Shown: in pieces, positions 37,320-49,426 of the stretch | How positions within the stretch are numbered: position 1 is the first letter of the stretch | Layout: each line of letters starts with the position of its first letter | Assembly (NCBI RefSeq): GCF_032405125.1 | Contig: NC_091072.1 | Span: 123,855,001-123,919,000, forward strand | Source of the DNA: Capricornis sumatraensis | Lineage: Eukaryota; Chordata; Mammalia; Artiodactyla; Bovidae | Direction: 5' to 3' | Length of the DNA stretch: 64,000 nucleotides | The notes under the pieces: model-generated | What the model was told of the DNA's origin: nothing | Database searches by the model: none | The model's input: the letters and a program-made list of their open reading frames with translations, nothing else | Program-made: the position numbers and the translations under genes

Positions 37320-37545
37320 GTAGCAGAGTTGGTGGTAAGGTCACAGGGTGAACTTTCTATCCTGAATCTTCTTGCTTCCTACATGTGGGACCTTGGGACA
37401 AGTTACTTGACCATTTCTGCCTTAGTTTCTCCCTGTGAGAGGAAGATATTGAGAGTTTACAACTGATAGGAATGTGCTAAGGATTATAAACGTAAGAACT
37501 ATGCATTGTGAACCTTCACTACTATTATTGTTATTGTTAACAGAA
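37320..37545 (+). repeat. MIR SINE
   Basis: MIR-like order: 'tgggaccttgggacaagtta', 'ctgccttagtttctccctgt', 'ctaaggattataaacgtaa'. Confidence 0.7.
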
Positions 37546-37640
37546 TGTGTGTTTCTTCAGTTTACCAGGACAGTCCAATAGCAAATACTGCTTTTCACTA
37601 GCTTAACTATACTTGATTTATCAGCCCATTTTTCTTAATT

Positions 37641-37831
37641 GTTGTTTAGCCTCTGAGTCATGTCCGACTCTTGGCAACCCCGTGTACTCTAGCCTGTGGC
37701 TCCTCTGTCCATGGGATTTTCCAGGCCAGAATACTGGAGTGGGTTATCATTTCCTTCTCCAGGGAATCTTCCCAACCCAGGGATTGAACCCAGGTCTCCT
37801 GCGTTGCATCTGTTGAGCCACCAGATAAGCC
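37641..37831 (-). repeat. Bov-tA SINE
   Basis: Antisense copy: 'gttgtttagcctctgagtca', 'ccaggccagaatactggagt', 'ccagggattgaacccaggtc', and a shortened tRNA-like head. Confidence 0.9.
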
Positions 37832-38084
37832 CCATTTATCCCAATACAGGGGATAAAACCAGAAAGTATTATTATAGTTTGTTTTTAATCTGTTTCTTAG
37901 TGTAAAAGTTTACTTGTATATCTGTACAAATATATATTGCAATTAGCAGTGATTTCATTTCCATGGATTTCTTAAAGACTCCAGTGTGCAGCAAGTTTAG
38001 AGGATGAGAATAAGAGACAACCTATAGCAAATGTTGCCTTTCAGCCTCATTGGAGAAGAGACCACAAGCACAGCTAAAAGGCAT

Positions 38085-38225
38085 AGAATCAGGCATCAGG
38101 AAAGTCAGTTCTGGTTTGGATTCACTAGGCCTCAATCTGTAAGAGGGGGCCAGTGCTGTCTGTTCTGCCAACTGCATATGGATCTTTCAAGGATTAAATG
38201 TTAGACTGGATTGAAAAACCTTTTG
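38085..38225 (+). repeat. MIR-like fragment
   Basis: Diverged words 'gaatcaggcatcaggaaagt', 'ctaggcctcaatctgtaaga' and 'ttcaaggattaaatgtta' fit a MIR body. Confidence 0.5.
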
Positions 38226-38430
38226 ACATAGAAAATGCCATAAAAATATTTAATATGCATCTGATGCAGGAGGAAGCCAGTTCTGACACCATGTTGGACA
38301 TTGTTTCTTTGACTTACTTTTCATTGCTTTTGTTGTTATAATCGTAGTTAACAGCTTGTCTGGAGGACCCTGCTCCTCTGCCTGACTGTAAAGTGCCTTT
38401 ATTCAGGTCATAGAGAGAGAAATTGCCCCA

Positions 38431-38634
38431 ACCTACCTGGTGACTCAGACAGTAAAGAATCCACCTGCAAGGCCAGAGACCTGGGTCTGATCCTTGGGTA
38501 GGGAAGATCCCCTAGAGAAGGGAACAACATACCCACTCCAGTATTCTGGCCTGGAGAATTCCATGGACAGAAGGGCCTGTCAGGCTACAGTCCATGGGGT
38601 AGTGAAGAGTCAGACATGACTGAGTAAATTTCAC
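38431..38634 (+). repeat. Bov-tA SINE
   Basis: Sense copy: 'acctacctggtgactcagac', 'gaatccacctgcaaggccag', 'aagatcccctagagaaggga', 'agagtcagacatgactgag'. Confidence 0.9.
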
Positions 38635-39048
38635 TTTCTTCACCTGTGAATAGAAGAGATTAACGCACCCCTTCCAAAGGCTGGCTGTACATTCCCTGCG
38701 AGATGTTTTGCAAGACTGAACACGCTTTCACTTAACTTACCCACTGTCTCTCCCTCTCTATTTTGCTCCTCTATAGAATGCTATTGGTTATTGATGCTTA
38801 GAGGATGCAATTTATGGGTTCAAAGAGAGTGCATCAAAGAGAAAAAGTGAAGACTGCTTAAATTTCTTTTGCTGTTTTTGTTAATCTTTTCATCTCTTCT
38901 AATGTGAGCTAAGTCTTTGAGACTTTGGTCAACCGTGAGATCTTTTCTTTCTTTGTTTCAAAGAGAATCAGGATTTCTCAACTCCTGAAAATCTCCGGAT
39001 TCAAATTCTTTTTCTTTCTTTCTGCTTTTGGTCATATTATGTGACTGT

Positions 39049-40072
39049 GGAAAATTCTTAAAGAGATGGTAATGCCAGAGCACCTTACCTGCCTCCTGAG
39101 AAACCTGTATGCAGGTCAAGAAACAACATTTAGAATACCAGATATGGAACAATGGACTGGTTCCAACTTGGGAAAGGAGCATTTTAAGCTGTATATTGTC
39201 GCCTTGTTTATTTAAATTATATACGGAATACATCATGCAAAATGCTGGGCTGGATGAAGCACAAGCTGGAATCAAGATTGCCAGGAGAAGTACCAATAAC
39301 CTCAGATATGCAGATGACACCACCTTTATGGCAAAAGGGGAAGGGGAACTAAAGAACCTCTTAATGAAAGTGAAAGAGGAGAGTGAAAAAGCTGGCTTAA
39401 AACTCGCCATTCAAAAAACTAAGATCATGGCATCCAGTCCCATCACTTCATGGCAGATAGATGAGGAAACAATGGAAACAGTGTTGGACTTTATTTGGGG
39501 GGCTCCAAAATCACTGCAGATGGTGATGGCAGCCATGAAATTAAAAGACACTTGCTCCTTGGAAGAAAAGCCATGACCAACCTAGACAACATATAAAAAA
39601 GCAGAGACATTACTTTGCTGACAAAGGTCTGACTAGTCAAGGCTATGGTTTTTCCAATGGTCATATATGGATGGGAGAGTTGGACTATAAAGAAAGCTGA
39701 GCACTGAAGAGTTGATGCTTTTGAACTGTGATTTTGGAGAAGACTCTTGTGAGTTCCTTGGACTGCAAGGAGATCAAAGCAGTCAGTCCTAAAGGAAATC
39801 TATCCTGAATATTCACTGGAAGGACTGATGTTGATATTGAAACTTCAATACTTTGGCCACCTGATAAGAAGAACTGACTCTTTGGAAAAGACCTTCATGC
39901 TGGGAAAGACTGATTGGAAAGAAAGATTGGTTGGATGGCATCACCAACTTGATGGACATAGCTTGAGTAAGTTCTGGGAGTTGATGATGGACAGGGGAGC
40001 CTGGTGTACTGCAGTCTGTGGGGTCACAAAGAGTTGGACACAACTCAGCAACTGAACTGACTGACTGACTGA
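39049..40072 (+). mobile_element. BovB 3' third, sense
   Basis: A 5'-truncated BovB starting in the palm region of the reverse transcriptase. The frame at 39109-39576 keeps the palm active-site block as LRYADDTTFMAKGEGE and the extended C-terminal part to TVLDFIWG, where a frame change occurs as in several copies here. It continues in another frame through 'ggccacctgataagaagaac' to the (tgac)n-like terminus. More diverged than the copies at 40899 and 62901. Transcribed sense with TMTC1. Confidence 0.9.
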
Positions 40073-40892
40073 TGTGACTATTAATCTTTTTCATTACCTT
40101 GAAGGAGCAAAGAGAGCTTAAGTTAGTATGACAGGTATTACTGAAGTAATTTTGTTTATAGTTTTTAAAATAATTTATCAGTATATTATTAAATGGTAAT
40201 AACTTATAGCTGAGATGTTTGCCACTGCAGCTGTGGCTTAGGCAAAAAAATAGGAGGTTTTTGAGAAGAACTGGAAAATCTAATATAGTAGTCTCATGTA
40301 AACCACCAGGACTCCTTCAACTTGCTGTCTACATCCCAAGCTCTGAGTTTTTATTTTGTATCCAATCTAGTACTGGAGGGTAAGGAAAATACAGACAAAG
40401 AAGAGGCATCTAAGTATATTTAAAATTTTATTTGAGTCCATAAACATTTATTGATCATCTTGCTATGATATATCAGCTATCTCTTAACATAATAATTCTA
40501 TGTTAACAAAGTTCAATGACTTAAAATAATCAACATTCGTTTTACCCTCAAGTTTATGGGTTGGTGACTTTGTTACCAAACTCAGATCTGGATACAAGGA
40601 TGAGTGATGTTAGAAGGGAAATAGTTGCTCTAATCAAAAAGCCAGCCATCTGGGGGAAAGGTGGACTCATGACCCAAAACCATCTCTGACGTTTCTGTGT
40701 GGCCATGAAAGACTTTCAAGGGAAAAAGAGGAAGTAATCTCAGTTGATCACTGAGATAGGTGGTTAGAGTTATCACCATCCCCCACTGTGTGCAGGCTTG
40801 TCGACTCCTTGTGATCTTTTTTAGATGCTATATTATTCTCACAGTTTATTTGTGAGATCCCTGAAGGGGAGCCTGGGGAAGAGATCTGGTCA
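40073..40892. other. No gene seen
   Basis: Intronic sequence. The stretch 40430-40760 has the texture of an old LTR or DNA repeat but I cannot assign it. Confidence 0.4.
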
Positions 40893-40898
40893 TCTGTT

Positions 40899-41975
40899 CA
40901 ATTCAGTTCAGTTCAATCGCTCAGTTGTGTCCAACTCTTTGTGACCCCATGAATCGCAGCACGCCAGGCCTCCCTGTCCATCACCAACTCCCAGAGTTCA
41001 CTCAGACTCACGTCCATCGAGTCCACGATGCCATCCTGCCAGCTCATCCTCGGTCATCCCCTTCTCCTCCTGCCCCCAGTCCCTCCCAGCATCAAAGTCT
41101 TTTCCAATGAGTCAACTCTTCGTATGAGGTGGCCAAAGTACTGGAGTTTCAGCTTTAGCATCACTCCTTCCAAGGAAATCCCAGGGCTGATCTCCTTCAG
41201 AATGGACTGGTTGGATCTCCTTGCAGTCCAAGGGACTCTCAAGAGTCTTCTCCAACACCACAGTTCAAAAGCATCAATTCTTCAGCGCTCAGCCTTCCTC
41301 ACAGTCCAACTCTCACATCCATACATGACCACTGGAAAAACCATAGCCTTGACTAGACGGACCTTAGTCGGCAAAGTAATGTCTCTGCTTTTGAATATGC
41401 TATCTAGGTTGGTCACAACTTTCCTTCCAAGGAGTAAGCGTCTTTTAATTTCATGGCTTCAGTCACCATCTGCAGTGATTTTGGAGCCCAGAAAAATAAA
41501 GTCATCCACTGTTTCCACTGTTTCCCCATCTATTTCCCATGGAGTGATGGGACCAGATGCCATGATCTTCATTTTCTGAATGTTGAGCTTTAAGCCATCT
41601 TTTTCACTCTCCTCTTTCATTTTCATCAAGAGGCTTTTTAGTTCCTCTTCACTTTCTGCCATAAGGGTAGTGTCATCTGCATATCTGAGGTTATTGATAT
41701 TTCTCCCAGCAATCTTGATTCCAGCTTGTGCTTCTTCCAGTCCAGCATTTCTCACGATGTACTCTGCATATACATTAAATAAGCAGGGTGACAATATGCA
41801 ACCTTGACGTACTCCTTTTCCTATTTGGAACCAGTCTGTTGTTCCATGTCCAGTTCTAACTGTTGCCTCCTGACCTGCATACAGGTTTCTCAAGAGGCAG
41901 GTTAGGTGGTCTGGTATTCCCATCTCTTTCAGAATTTTCCACAGTTTATTGTGATCCACACAGTCAAAGGCTTTG
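40899..41975 (-). mobile_element. BovB 3' third, antisense
   Basis: A 5'-truncated antisense BovB. The antisense frame 41459-41959 runs from DHNKLWKILKEMGIPDHL through GVRQGCILSPCLFNVYAEY and LRYADDTTLMAESEEE to LGSKITADGD without a stop. It may be flanked by a short duplication, tctgtt (40893-40898 and 41976-41981). The plus-strand 183-codon frame at 41028-41579 is the mirror of BovB coding sequence. Confidence 0.92.
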
Positions 41976-41981
41976 TCTGTT

Positions 41982-44919
41982 AGTTATGTATTATTCATTT
42001 CTATTTCTTTGATCTAAGTAAAGAACCAACACATCAGGCAAAATATTCTGTGATCAAAAATTTGAAAGGTGTGTTTGGGCCAGAGTTTATTTAAAATATA
42101 AATTTGCTAAAGTGACAAGACAAAAAAGACCTCCTGCAGAGAGATCTTTCCCTCAAAGAGCCCTTTACTGAAAAAATATAGCAGCTCACAGCTTTGGATG
42201 GCTGGTTGTCCTAGTCTCAGCTGACATCTCAGTGGGATTTGATGACTGAGTAGCTATGGAGGGTAACTTCAGGAAGAAGACCCATTCAGCTCTGAATATT
42301 TGAACATGATTAACTAAGGAGGTAGATGTTAGTAGGTAGAAATTTTGCAGTCAGAAAAAATTAGGGCATGGGAAGCACAATTTAAAATATTTATTTTGTA
42401 TAGTCTTGATCTTTTGCTTTTATTTTCTTAATATCAGAAATTGTTAAAAATGCAGAACTTGATAATGCTACAACCCCAGACTAATGTTAAAGTATTTTTT
42501 TAATGTGCAACAGCAAATTATCAAAGGTCTACATAAAGTGAAGGAATCATCTTTTTGCTTCACCTTAATATTTGTTTCACCTTTATCACTTGGTGTTCCT
42601 TTTAAATTTTTTCAGTAATTTTTCTGTTTTTCTTTCATTGTCATCTTTGATGTCATCAGTTGGTGAAAGCATTCAAGGATCATAGCATTTTGGACCTGAA
42701 AGGGACCTTGAAACCATTTAGTCAACTATCACTGATGTAGGAAGGAAATGAAGCCCCTGTAGATTTGTACCAACTAATGTGATAGAGTAGCTGGAAGCAC
42801 AGGGATAGACTGCTAGACTCTTGCTTCCTATGCTAGTGGTTTCCTCAGTGGTTCAGTTTTGTTGGCATGTTCTCTGTCTTTGCATGGAAAATAGTGGAGA
42901 ATTTAACTGAAGTTGAAAATTATCAGTGATGATATTTGCATAGTTCCTTGTGTTTGTAAGGTACACTCAGCTATATTAGCCTGTGATTGAAATGAGTAGC
43001 TGAGGTAATCTGATATTATGGTTAAGTGTTAGTTCTAATTTTTCAGTATCTTCCTTTATTGAAAAGGAGTTATAATGTTCTTCCTCAAGGAATTCTTGAA
43101 ATTACAAATAAATCGTAAAGGGATTAGTCCATTTATAACACTTATGTTTGTATCTGGCATATTGTTTACTATTTTTACTATTGTTAATATTTGTTGTTGT
43201 TTGGTTCTAATTCACAGGTATTGTGGACTAAGGGGGAAAAATTCTACTATCCAATTTTTATGGTAGGAAGGAGAGGGAAAGGAGTTTCAGAAAATTCAGC
43301 TCTCTGTATGAACTTAGGACTCTCAGCTTCTGACCTAGTGTTTACCAGGAAAGGGGACCATGTCATTTTGGCTCATTTTCTCATTTAATTTTGGTCAACA
43401 GCTGGAAACGGAGATCTTGAAAGGTCATTTTTTTTCAACCACTGTTCTCTGTATCATCCTAGGCTTTGTTACATTTTAAGACTAAATTATTTGGTACTTT
43501 TTTTGGAAATAGAATTTTTCATGGAGGAAGAATTTCCAAACAAAGGGGTTCTTTTAAATATATCTCACTGAACTAGCCATCCTATTGAGCTTTCAGTGAA
43601 ACAAAATACCAGTTACCTAAGTTTGACTTCTAAAACCCTGTGATTTGTTTTATAGACAGGAAACTGCTCCTAATTTTTCCACTGTGTTAAAATAAACAAG
43701 CAACAGGGGGAACCTGAGAAGTGTAGTTTCTCAAAACAGGCCAATCCGAGAAGGGCTTTCTCATTCAGATGTGTTGCCACTTCAGCCCTTTTGCTTCCCA
43801 CTCTGTCCATTCCTTTGCCTTCCTGCTGCCAATTATCCACATCCTGTCAAGGAATAGTAGAAATATCCACAGTTGGTCTTTGTTGAATTGGTCTGAAAAT
43901 GATAGTGATGGCAGAGGCAAAACTAAGGAAAGGCCCAGAACAGTGCTTTAAACTTTTTGCAATCACAGACCCGAGCTGACACTGAAGATCAAAGCCAAGG
44001 ACTTTGCCTCAGAGAAATGCACAGATGCAAACATACATGAAATCTCGAACATACATGATGGCCTCTCTCAAGCCCATTTTAGGGTGGAGGAGATCACCAG
44101 TGTTCTAAAAGCTGACAGTGTCCCTGCCCTTCCTCCTCGCCCGCTCTCTCTTGGGGGCCAAAGGAGACTAAAGTGCTTGGGGGTGCATCCAGTCCAGAGC
44201 TTGCTAAAAGGTGACTGTGAATTGTTTTTTGGAAAAAGAAAAGGAAAGCAAGAAGGAAGGGATCTGCCTTGGAGTGATAGTGTTTCCTCCTTACAGAGCC
44301 ACTTGGACACATTTAGCTGTTATAAAATGGGAAGCACATGTATTTTGTAAGGAGTTCAAGTTAGACGTTTTTTTGTGAGATATTAACCCACTCAGGTCTC
44401 ACAAATGAAGCTTTCTTTTTGTAGAACATCCTTACTGTGTGAAGATAACACATTCATATACAGATTTTAAGAAATTCTCGAGGAGGATACCTTTGAGGAA
44501 AAATTAAACTAAAAAAAGTAAAAAAAAAAAAAAAAGTGAAAAAGGGCAAGGGAAATAAGGATGAGGTGGGAGATATTTGCTGGATTATGTGGTTTGCTTT
44601 TTTTTCCCTACAGTTCGTACTTTAAAATACAGAAATGTGTCTGTAGGCAAAAGGACTTGCTTTAGTTTTCCTGGGGAAGTTTGTTGACAACTTCCTCTTC
44701 CTTCCTTGTGATCATCTTTATTAAAACCAACCAATCACATGTCTTCTTTGTGGACATATAGCGCTTCCACTTTGTACAAGTGGCAGATGCAGGCTCCACA
44801 TAAGTTGCTGCCCCTAAAGAAGTGGCTTTCTCATTACCTGGTTTGGTTCCAAGGGTCATAGGCACATGAAGTAATTTTCCGTTGCATATTCATGAGCTCT
44901 GGTCTGACCACTGATGCTT
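41982..44919. other. No gene seen; one MIR-like trace
   Basis: The longest low-repeat stretch before the first exon. At 42660-42840 'ggacctgaaagggaccttga' and 'aaggaaatgaagcccctg' suggest a MIR. The section 42060-42370 resembles an old LTR without assignment. Sequence at 44080-44330 has open frames on both strands but no splice sites in register. An oligo-A run lies at about 44520-44535. Confidence 0.4.
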
Positions 44920-44928
44920 AATAACTTT

Positions 44929-45149
44929 GTTTTTGTCTTGTTGTTGTTTAGTCACTTGGTCCTGTCTGACTCTTTTGCAGCTTCATGGACTGTAGCCTGC
45001 CGGGCTCCTCTGTCCATGGGATTTCCAGACAAGAATACTGGAGTGGGGTGCCATGCCCTCCTCCAGCGGATCTTCCTGAGTCAGGGATTGAACCTGCATC
45101 TCCTGCATTGCCAGGCGGATTCTTTACTATTGAGCCTCTGGGGAATCCC
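44929..45149 (-). repeat. Bov-tA SINE with 9-bp duplication
   Basis: Antisense copy 530 bases upstream of the first TMTC1 exon. Duplication aataacttt at 44920-44928 and 45150-45158. The tRNA-like head ends 'gagcctctggggaatccc'. Confidence 0.92.
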
Positions 45150-45384
45150 AATAACTTTAACTTTGTTATGTTGGATAAGTTACTTAATCTCATACAACCT
45201 CAGCATCTTTTATTTTTACGGGTAAAATATTTGTGAGGTGTTTTGTGGGTGAAAGACATTGTCCCTCTCAAGTTACATTCAGTAGGCAAATGAACTCTTA
45301 TTTTGTTTAGGATCACCTTGTGACTAGGGTCATCATATATTAATAGTCGCCAGAATGCCTCTGTTATTTGGGGTTAGATAGGAT

Positions 45385-45560
45385 AGTAATATATAACTGC
45401 AGCTAACTGTACTAGATTGTATTCCCTGTATTATTGTACAACTTATTATTCTTTACAACTTTCCTATGAAGTAGAAACTACTCCACTTGTCCAAAATCTT
45501 CCATACAGAAAGAAGCAGAGCTGGGGATTGAAACCTGCGTGGTGTGTTCCAGAAACCATG
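45385..45560. repeat. MIR-like fragment
   Basis: Weak MIR-type words near the exon: 'acaactttcctatgaagtag' and 'agagctggggattgaaacct'. It ends about 120 bases before the TMTC1 acceptor. Confidence 0.45.
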
Positions 45561-45680
45561 CTGTTAGTGGCTATCTTTTCCATCCTTTTTTTGAGCAACA
45601 GCCTATTCACACTGAAAAGAAAACGTTACATGTAGTGGACTCTGACACTAATTTAATATGCTTTTTCTTTTCTGTTTCAG

Positions 45681-45762
45681 GTATCTGACAGCAAGCAGCA
45701 ATAGAAATTTCCTGCTTACCATGAGGCCCTTCTTAAAAAGGGCCACTTTGGTCATAAGTTAT
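45681..45762 (+). CDS. TMTC1: TMTC1 internal coding exon (upstream of two)
   Basis: TMTC1 is an ER-membrane protein of the TMTC1-4 family, with an N-terminal multi-helix region and C-terminal TPRs. The family is known for O-mannosylating cadherins, and TMTC1 has also been linked to ER calcium handling. The 82-nt exon follows a pyrimidine-rich acceptor ending tctgtttcag (45671-45680) and precedes a consensus gtaagt donor (45763). Its first base completes a split codon, then 27 codons read YLTASSNRNF then LLTMRPFLKRATLVISY. I recognise this as the segment just before a membrane helix of vertebrate TMTC1. It ends in phase 0, which fits the next exon exactly. An in-frame ATG lies inside, but nothing suggests it is used as a start. 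Identity comes from recalled protein similarity; exon edges are seen directly. Confidence 0.93.
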
Positions 45763-46039
45763 GTAAGTATATATATGGTTTTGAAATATCTAATAAGAAA
45801 TATTTTACTTTGACTCAGAGATATGATCCAGATTGTTTAATAGAATCAGCAATTGAGTCTAACAATATGATCTTAAGATCAAACAGTTTACATACAATAA
45901 ATGTTACAAAGCCTTGGAATGTAAATATGGAAGCGTTCTAGGGATATGTGAGTTCAGTGACACCAACAACATGAACTGTACTTTGTGAGTCCTTTTTAGG
46001 ATGCTGGTGCTGAGTTGTTTCTGCAACACAAAACTGGCT

Positions 46040-46680
46040 GTATCAATTATCCGTTCCTGTATTACAAAACACCTAAAATGTAGTGGCTTAAAACAAAACC
46101 ACCATATTAGCTTCCCTAAATGCTTGAGTTTGGGTCACATCCAGCTGGCTGGTTCTTCTATATTTTTGGCTGGGGTTACTCAAGCAAGTTTGTGTAGTTA
46201 TGAGTCAGAGCAGGTAACCTCTCTGTGATAACTCATCCTCTTAGGCCTCTCTCTGTGGCTACTCTCTCTAGTTGGATGGACAGGATCTTTTTACAACCTG
46301 ACAACTGGATTCTGCTGCTGCTCAGTCGCTTCAGTCGTGTCCGACTCTGTGCGACCCCATAGACGGCAGCCCACCAGGCTCTGCCATCCCTGGGATTCTC
46401 CAGGCAAGAACACTGGAGTGGGTTGCCATTTCCTTCTCCAATGCATGAAAGTGAAAAGTGAAAGTGAAGTCGCTCAGTCGTGTCCGTCTCTTAGCGACCC
46501 TGCAGACTGCAGCCTACCAGGCTTCTAATATTGCAAGACCTGTGAAGTTTCCACTAGATTCTTTTGTTCAATACAAGTCACAAGACCAGATTTAAAGGAA
46601 GGGGAAGTTGACTCCACTCTTGATAGGAAGAGCAAATAGAAGGTGCATACAGAAAAGATAGAGGTTCTCGGTCCTGATCT
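46040..46680. repeat. Old LTR or DNA repeat, split by Bov-A2
   Basis: 'attacaaaacacctaaaatg', 'tagtggcttaaaacaaaacc', 'cagctggctggttcttcta' and 'gttgactccactcttgatag' follow the order of a common mammalian repeat that I place tentatively with old LTRs. The Bov-A2 at 46311 sits inside. Confidence 0.45.
46311..46525 (-). repeat. Bov-A2 SINE, truncated second monomer
   Basis: Antisense copy with a full first monomer and linker ('ccttctccaatgcatgaaag'), but the second monomer stops after 'gcagcctaccaggctt', about 60 bases short. Confidence 0.9.
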
Positions 46681-46888
46681 TCAGTGACTATCACACTGGT
46701 CATATTCTTACACAGTTTAATGCTTCTATTCAAAGAAATTAGGAGATCAGTCTCTTTTGCTGTTGCTGTTTTTCATAAATTGTAAATCCAGATTTATAAT
46801 AAAGTTTGATAGGAAACTTATGAAAATGTTTTTGAATTGTAATATTAACAATTAATCATATTTTAAATCAACATTAAGGCATGTTTAA

Positions 46889-47477
46889 GCACTGCAGATG
46901 GTGACTGCAGCCATGAAATGAAAAGACACTTGCTCCTTGGAAGAAAACCTATAACCAACCTAGACAGCATATTAGAAAGCAGAAACATTACTTTGCCAAC
47001 AAAGGTCTGTCTAGTTAAAGCGATGGTTTTTCCAGTAGTCATGTGTGGATGTGACAGTTGGACTATAAAGAAAACTGAGTACCGAAGAGTTGATGCTTTT
47101 GAAGTGTGGTGTTGGAGAAGACTCTTGAGAATCCCTTGGACTGCAAAGAGATCCAACCAGGCTATCCTAAAGGAAATCAGTCCTGAATATTCATTGGAAG
47201 TACTTATGCTGAAGCTGAAACTCCAATACCTTGGCCACCTGATGAGAAGAACTGACTCAATGGAAAAGACCCTGATGCTGGGAAAGATTGAAGGCAGGAG
47301 GAGAAGGGGACGATAGAGGATGAGATGGTTGGATGGCATCACCAACTCAATGGACATGAGTTTGAGTAGGCTCTGGAAGTTAGTGAAGGACAAGGAAGCT
47401 TGGCATGCTGCAATCCATGGGGTCGCAAAGAGTTGGATACAACTGAGCAAGTGAACTGATCAGTTCAACTGAACTGA
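46889..47477 (+). mobile_element. BovB 3' fragment, sense
   Basis: 5'-truncated BovB in TMTC1 sense. The frame 46918-47316 covers the C-terminal region: LLLGRKPITNLDSILESRNI, VFPVVMCGCDSWTIKKTE, LLRIPWTAKRSNQAILKE. It ends with 'gagcaagtgaactgatcagt' and TTCAACTGAA repeats. The 'gaatattcattggaagtact' form matches the older subgroup at 28472 and 55256. Confidence 0.9.
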
Positions 47478-48486
47478 AGCAAGAAGGTGTGCAAAAACTG
47501 AATGAGATGGAGAACTTTGATTGGACAATTTCAGCAAAAGGGGCAGAAGGTTTCTCTAAAGAATGCCCCAGTATCTTTGCATAGAATAAAGACAATTCAA
47601 CTTTCATTTCAGAAGTGACTTATATCTTCGTGTTGTTTGGGAATGCAAGAACTTGATAGTACTGCTGTGATGCCCTGTATTTCCTGCTATAGGGCAGTTA
47701 ATTCATTTAGGCAGTTAACAGAGAGGTAGAAAGCTTTTCATAAGTCTCTTGAGTCTTAATTGCCTTCAGTTCAAAACTACCTATATGCCAAAGTAGCATA
47801 TTTTGGGATGACATATTCTGTTACCTCTCAGCAGTTTAGGGAATTCATATTCTTTCAGGATACTTTTCCTGTTACTTTTATAGTTGACATTTTCCATTGC
47901 AATATCTTTAAAATTTTAAATTTAGTTTATGTGAGTGTTAATTAAAATGATTTTAAATTTCTTCTTAGGCATTATTTACTGCTGATATGCTTTCGACTGA
48001 CACTATATGTTCACTTTAGATTTTTGGATTTGGGGTCACTTATATAAAAAAGCATTCATGAAATAAGTCAGTGATATTCCTTGGAGAAACTCCAGCCTTA
48101 ATTCCCTCCTCATATTAATCTTTTAGCTTTTAGTGAAGCAGAGATTTCCCTCTGACTCTGACAGACAGATACAACATAATTGGTCCTACTAAAATAAGAA
48201 TTATATCTAGAAGATCTGTGTGGGTGAATTATATAAACAAATGTCGTCCCTACTGAAGTGTCTTTGGCCTCTGGTTTTCTCAGCCCATCTTTGGAACGGG
48301 ATAGCACCATTCAGTGATAAAATTCCATTAAGTGACACAAAAGTTGTTTTTGGGGGTTGTTGAAATAACTCTGTGTGGGTAGTCTGCTTCAGAGCATTTG
48401 AGGGTTGGAACATTTCCAAATGTGTTTATTCAGGACACAGAGGTATCTTCTACCACAGCTGAAGTTAAGTTTCATGGGGTTGTATG
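47478..48486. other. No gene; second copy of unassigned repeat
   Basis: Intronic sequence. About 47758-47835 repeats the 3' words of the 4740-5250 repeat. The rest is unassigned. Confidence 0.45.
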
Positions 48487-48640
48487 AGAGCAGTGGTTAA
48501 GACACAGGGCACTGGAGACCAGTGACTTGAGTCCAACTCCTAGATCCTATAATTTATTAACTGTTAGATTCTGGGCAGATTACCTTTAAGCTTCAGATTC
48601 CTCATCTTCCTATTGGACTGGTAGGCCTCAGGTGGAAGGA
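48487..48640 (+). repeat. MIR SINE
   Basis: MIR order: 'gagagcagtggttaagacac', 'cttgagtccaactcctagat', 'agattctgggcagattacct', 'ttcagattcctcatcttcc'. Confidence 0.85.
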
Positions 48641-48648
48641 TCTTTAAA

Positions 48649-49426
48649 GTAAGTCCCCTACATATGAATGAGTTCCATTCCAAGAGCATGCTCCTTAAGT
48701 CCACTTTTTTGTAAGTCCAACAAAGTTAGCCTAGGTACCCAGCTAGGTTATATAGTACTGTACAGTGATAGGTTCATACTTTTCATGCAAATAATACTTT
48801 TAAAAAACACAAAAAATAAGGGAAACACTTTTAATCTTATAGTACCTTGAAAAGTACAGTAGTACCATACAACAGCTGGCATACAGGGGCTGGCATTGAG
48901 TGAACAGGCAAGAAGAGTACTGCCTGGAGGAGGGAGAGGAGGTAGAAGATGGTACTGTACTACTGATTTTTATACAATGCTATACAGTTGTTTGTTTTAA
49001 AAGAATAAGAACCAAATATAAGTTTAGATTATCTTAGTGATTATATATTAATATTCCTAAAGAGTGGCTTCCCACATGACTTGGTAATAAAGAATCCACC
49101 TGCCAATGCAGGAGACATGGGTTCGATCCTGGGGTCAGAAAGATACCCTGGAGAAGGAAATAGCAACCTACTCTAGTGTTCTTGCCTGGAAAACCCCATG
49201 GACAGAGGAGCCTGGCAGGCTACAGTCCATGGGGTTTCAAACAATTGGACATGACTTAGCAACTAGAAAGCAACAAAAGTACACAAAAGCACAACCACTT
49301 GTGGAGGATGCACACACATGACAGTGTACACCAGACATGTGAACTAACTTATGTGATTAGACATGCAAATGCATGTTCACATCCTTGAAATTTCACAACT
49401 TGAAGGTTCTTATGTAGGGGACTTTG
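48649..49426. mobile_element. DNA transposon with terminal inverted repeats
   Basis: The left end aagtcccctacata (48651-48664) is the exact reverse complement of the right end tatgtaggggactt (49411-49424). The interior 'agttagcctaggtacccagc', 'tatagtactgtacagtgata' and 'gctggcatacaggggctggc' mark an old non-autonomous element, tentatively mariner/Tigger type. A Bov-tA (49065-49275) splits it, giving about 560 bases of host element. Confidence 0.8.
49065..49275 (+). repeat. Bov-tA SINE
   Basis: Sense copy inside the DNA transposon: 'gtggcttcccacatgacttg', 'aagaatccacctgccaatgc', 'ggacagaggagcctggcagg', ending in CAACTAGAAAGCAAC. Confidence 0.9.

Larger units (their letters stand above)
1..45680 (+). 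other. TMTC1: TMTC1 intron, 5' side incomplete
   Basis: Everything left of the first recognised exon is read as one intron of at least 45.7 kb, or as intron plus exons I failed to see. I looked for the preceding TMTC1 coding segment (the Lys-rich and Pro-rich loop before this helix) and did not find it. The intron consists of interspersed repeats separated by A+T-rich sequence without convincing coding signal. The single-intron reading is inference. Confidence 0.6.

Noticed and set aside
38958..39410. 150-codon minus-strand frame
   Set aside because: It is antisense to the BovB reverse-transcriptase region at 39049-40072.
41028..41579. 183-codon plus-strand frame (and near-identical frames at 50598-51164, 57449-57763, 63026-63580)
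   Set aside because: These are the reverse strand of BovB coding sequence; the same frame recurs in each copy because the repeat recurs.
44068..44350. Overlapping frames of 72-88 codons on both strands about 1.3 kb upstream of the TMTC1 exon
   Set aside because: No homology recognised, no acceptor and donor in phase with the TMTC1 exon, and no conserved motif.
46863..47450. 195-codon minus-strand frame
   Set aside because: It is the mirror of a sense BovB 3' fragment.
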